Made by a program: the position numbers and the translations under genes. A stretch of 24,618 bases of DNA, from positions 28,067 to 52,684 of the forward strand of contig FR884175.1 in NCBI GenBank assembly GCA_000435515.1, read 5' to 3'. The notes beneath the pieces are model-generated. The model had not been told where the DNA came from, searched no databases, and was given only the letters and a program-made list of their open reading frames with translations. Below are positions 23,342-24,618 of this stretch, piece by piece. How positions within the stretch are numbered: position 1 is the stretch's first letter; each line of letters begins with the position of its first letter. Source of the DNA: Firmicutes bacterium CAG:582. Its GTDB lineage: Bacteria > Bacillota_I > Bacilli_A > RF39 > UBA660.

Positions 23342-23349
23342 ATTCCCAC

Positions 23350-23667
23350 CTATCTTAATGTCTTAATCAATTCATCAGTTAATTCTTTATAAGATAAATC
23401 AAGAAGACCTTTTTTAATTATTATAATATAATCTTTATTATTTTTAAATAACTTTTTGTTATTATGAATTAATTCCCTAACTACCCTTTTAGCTCGATTA
23501 CGTGTAACCGCATTTCCAAGTTTTTTTGATACTGCTATACCAAATCGTGGATAATTAAAATCACTTTCCTTATTATATATAATAAAACTATTACTTTTTT
23601 TGTAAGGGCATTTATGGATTATATAATCAAATTTCTTATGTTCCTTTATTGTTTCATATTTTTTCAT
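23350..23667 (-). CDS. rnpA: Ribonuclease P protein component
   Basis: 105 residues, a little short versus about 115. The protein aids the RNase P RNA in cutting tRNA 5' leaders. Seen: N-terminal MKKYETIKEHKKFDYIIHK, FGIAVSKKLGNAVTRNRAKRVVRE with the RNR signature that binds RNA (about 63-75), and YIIIIKKG. ATG 23667 has GGAGGGT upstream. It follows rpmH after a terminator-like hairpin, so some attenuation between the two is likely, as rpmH product is needed in larger amount. Confidence 0.96.
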   Translation of the reverse strand: MKKYETIKEHKKFDYIIHKCPYKKSNSFIIYNKESDFNYPRFGIAVSKKLGNAVTRNRAKRVVRELIHNNKKLFKNNKDYIIIIKKGLLDLSYKELTDELIKTLR

Positions 23668-23693
23668 AATTACCCTCCTTTTTCATATAGAAT

Positions 23694-23713
23694 AAAAAGC
23701 CACAAAGTGGCTT
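23694..23713 (-). terminator. Terminator or attenuator between rpmH and rnpA
   Basis: Minus strand: 7-bp stem AAGCCAC / GTGGCTT with a 3-nt loop, then TTTA. It begins 3 nt after the rpmH stop. The short T run suggests partial read-through into rnpA. Confidence 0.7.
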
Positions 23714-23716
23714 ATA

Positions 23717-23839
23717 TTATCTACTTAAAATTTTTCTTCCTTTTGCTCTTCTAGTTTTTAGAATCTTAGAATTTTTACGTGCAAAGAATCCATGTTTTTT
23801 TGATTTTTTACGATTATTTGGTTGAAATGTTCTTTTCAT
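23717..23839 (-). CDS. rpmH: Ribosomal protein bL34, four residues shorter than usual
   Basis: 40 residues starting MKRTFQPNNRKKSKKHGFFA, the L34 signature, with a basic tail RRAKGRKILSR. L34 is a small protein of the 50S subunit. The usual length is about 44; the shortfall lies in the middle, where the common 'NGRR' turn between ARMSTK and VLARRR is missing. ATG 23839 has GGAGGTGG upstream; a longer frame to 23902 crosses the promoter and is not real. A near-consensus promoter lies at 23874-23902. It is the first gene leftward of the origin. Confidence 0.96.
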   Translation of the reverse strand: MKRTFQPNNRKKSKKHGFFARKNSKILKTRRAKGRKILSR

Positions 23840-23873
23840 TCTTGTTCCACCTCCACATCTCAAAAGCAAGGTT

Positions 23874-23902
23874 ATTATATAATAATAGGTTGTATAAGTC
23901 AA
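23874..23902 (-). promoter_or_regulatory. rpmH promoter
   Basis: Minus strand: -35 TTGACT (23897-23902), 17 bp, perfect -10 TATAAT (23874-23879), about 35-40 nt before the rpmH start. Probably drives rpmH-rnpA-yidC-jag. Confidence 0.8.
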
Positions 23903-23935
23903 TTATTTTTGCGTTATTTTCGGTAAATTTAGTAG

Positions 23936-24019
23936 TTTTCAACTTTTCAACGTTAATTGTTTAAAACTTTTTTAACCGTTTGAAAACTTTTTTAAATAAT
24001 TTGTTGAAAGTGTTGAAAA
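23936..24019. repeat. Inverted TTTTCAAC doublets flanking AAAACTTTTTTAA direct repeats
   Basis: Left doublet: TTTTCAACT and TTTTCAACG (23936-23952). Right doublet in opposite direction: TGTTGAAAG and TGTTGAAAA (24002-24019). Between them the 13-mer AAAACTTTTTTAA occurs at 23963 and 23983. The 9-mers are one or two bases from TTATCAACA and may be weak DnaA sites. Confidence 0.55.
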
Positions 24020-24052
24020 GTAGATTTTTTTACGTTATTATAGTACATAAAT

Positions 24053-24084
24053 TGTTAATAAGTTTGTTGATAACGTGTTGATAA
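24053..24084 (-). repeat. Tandem DnaA-box-like 9-mers
   Basis: TGTTAATAA (24053), TGTTGATAA (24065) and TGTTGATAA (24076), all in one orientation with steps of 12 and 11 bp. They equal TTATCAACA or TTATTAACA on the other strand, one to two bases from the consensus TTATCCACA. Confidence 0.65.
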
Positions 24085-24176
24085 CATAAATTTTAAATAT
24101 TGTACTTTATTTTTCAACAAAAGTGATTTACAATTTACTTAGTTAAACAAAATCGAATTTGAATTAGGGTGGTTAA

Positions 24177-24618
24177 ATGGAGAAGGAGAATTTTTGGAAC
24201 AATTTTTTGAATGTCCTTAGCAGTAAGTTAAATAATATTTCATTTAACACTTGGTTTAAAGATGCTGAGATTATAAGTTTGGATAACCATAATTTGGTAA
24301 TATGTGCAGCAAATAAGTATAAAAAGGACTATATTAATAATTATTATGAAAATATTATTAAAGATGTCTTAAAAGAAATAAGTGATGATGAATTTGATTT
24401 TGAAGTAATTTGTAAGGATGATATTAAAGAAGAAGAGGTTATTATTGAAGAACCAGTTATCGATATTCCAAAGTTTAAAGATAATAATAGTAATTTAAAT
24501 CCAAACTATACTTTTGATAACTTTGTGGTAGGAAATTCAAATAGACTTGCTCAAACGGTTGGTTTATCTGTTGCTGAGCAGCCTGGAAAACTTTATAATC
24601 CACTTTTTATATATGGAA
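24177..24618 (+). CDS. dnaA: Chromosomal replication initiator DnaA, 5' part
   Basis: 147 codons are visible before the right edge. DnaA binds oriC boxes and opens the duplex. Seen: domain I (about 1-80, MEKENFWNNFLNVLSSKL and SFNTWFKDAEI), a short acidic domain II (about 85-110) and the start of the AAA+ domain (LNPNYTFDNFVVGNSNRLA, NPLFIYG); Walker A would come next. ATG 24177 has AGGGTGG upstream. It is the first gene rightward of the origin, divergent from rpmH. Confidence 0.95.
   Translation, partial: MEKENFWNNFLNVLSSKLNNISFNTWFKDAEIISLDNHNLVICAANKYKKDYINNYYENIIKDVLKEISDDEFDFEVICKDDIKEEEVIIEEPVIDIPKFKDNNSNLNPNYTFDNFVVGNSNRLAQTVGLSVAEQPGKLYNPLFIYG

Larger units (their letters stand above)
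23903..24176. other. Replication origin region upstream of dnaA
   Basis: About 270 nt without a protein gene between divergent rpmH and dnaA, very AT-rich. It holds three tandem DnaA-box-like 9-mers (24053-24084), an inverted pair of TTTTCAAC-type doublets (23936-23952 and 24002-24019) around a 20-bp-spaced direct repeat (23963-23995), and one more TTTTCAACA (24111-24119). This is the usual place of oriC in Firmicutes. No clear dnaA promoter could be chosen; TACAAT near 24130 is a candidate -10. Confidence 0.75.

Noticed and set aside
23717..23902. Longer rpmH frame starting at 23902
   Set aside because: The extra 21 codons cross the rpmH promoter and ribosome site; the L34 signature starts at 23839.
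1..24618. CRISPR arrays, tRNA or rRNA genes, insertion sequences, prophage
   Set aside because: No regularly spaced repeats, no tRNA cloverleaf pattern, no transposase or integrase frames and no terminal inverted repeats were found by eye.

Overview
The window is an AT-rich, gene-dense stretch of a Bacillota (Firmicutes) chromosome ending at the replication origin. On the right lies the classic origin cluster: rpmH, rnpA, yidC, jag, mnmE, mnmG, rsmG and a ParB/Noc-type gene all read leftward, and dnaA reads rightward off the right edge. TGA ends the penicillin-binding protein and TGG encodes Trp, so the standard bacterial code applies. spoIIR, spoIID and spoIIQ homologues point to a spore-forming (or recently spore-forming) member of Bacilli/Erysipelotrichia. 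Base composition, tight spacing and many proteins of unknown function suggest an uncultured, host-associated lineage; that placement is inference.

Layout, left to right. 1-3017: six leftward accessory genes, namely a partial membrane-anchored protein, an RsgI-like membrane protein with a Thr-rich linker, a deoxyribosyltransferase-like protein, a DUF1653 protein, a DUF5680 protein and a metallo-beta-lactamase-fold hydrolase. 3018-3227: no protein gene, but a candidate small RNA on the minus strand with its own promoter and terminator. 3228-3671: a two-domain gene split by an in-frame TAA. 3680-5665: recG. 5666-5873: a second candidate small RNA, on the plus strand. 5874-9596: an unknown gene, then the run ATP-grasp, rpiB, DUF1146, spoIID, spoIIQ. 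9629-11271: rpmE and murA, each with a recognisable promoter. 11299-14294: rpoE, prfA, prmC, spoIIR as one likely operon behind two tandem promoters. 14304-14639: a possible YwiB-like gene. 14712-16628: a bifunctional penicillin-binding protein, the only complete protein gene on the plus strand. 16637-23839: the origin cluster. 23840-24176: the rpmH-dnaA intergenic region with DnaA-box-like repeats. 24177-24618: 5' part of dnaA.

Themes: translation (L31, L34, RF1 and its methylase PrmC, tRNA U34 modification by MnmE/MnmG, RsmG, RnpA), envelope and spore building (MurA, PBP, SpoIID, SpoIIQ, SpoIIR, YidC) and chromosome maintenance (DnaA, ParB/Noc, RecG). Almost all protein genes are co-oriented with replication moving left from the origin; the PBP gene and the second RNA are head-on.

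The most novel signal is the pair of roughly 100-nt RNA candidates flanking the recG block. Each has a TTGACA promoter with 17-bp spacing, two adjoining hairpins, a C-rich linker and an intrinsic terminator. They are complementary to each other over a GC-rich heptamer. I cannot assign either to a named RNA family.
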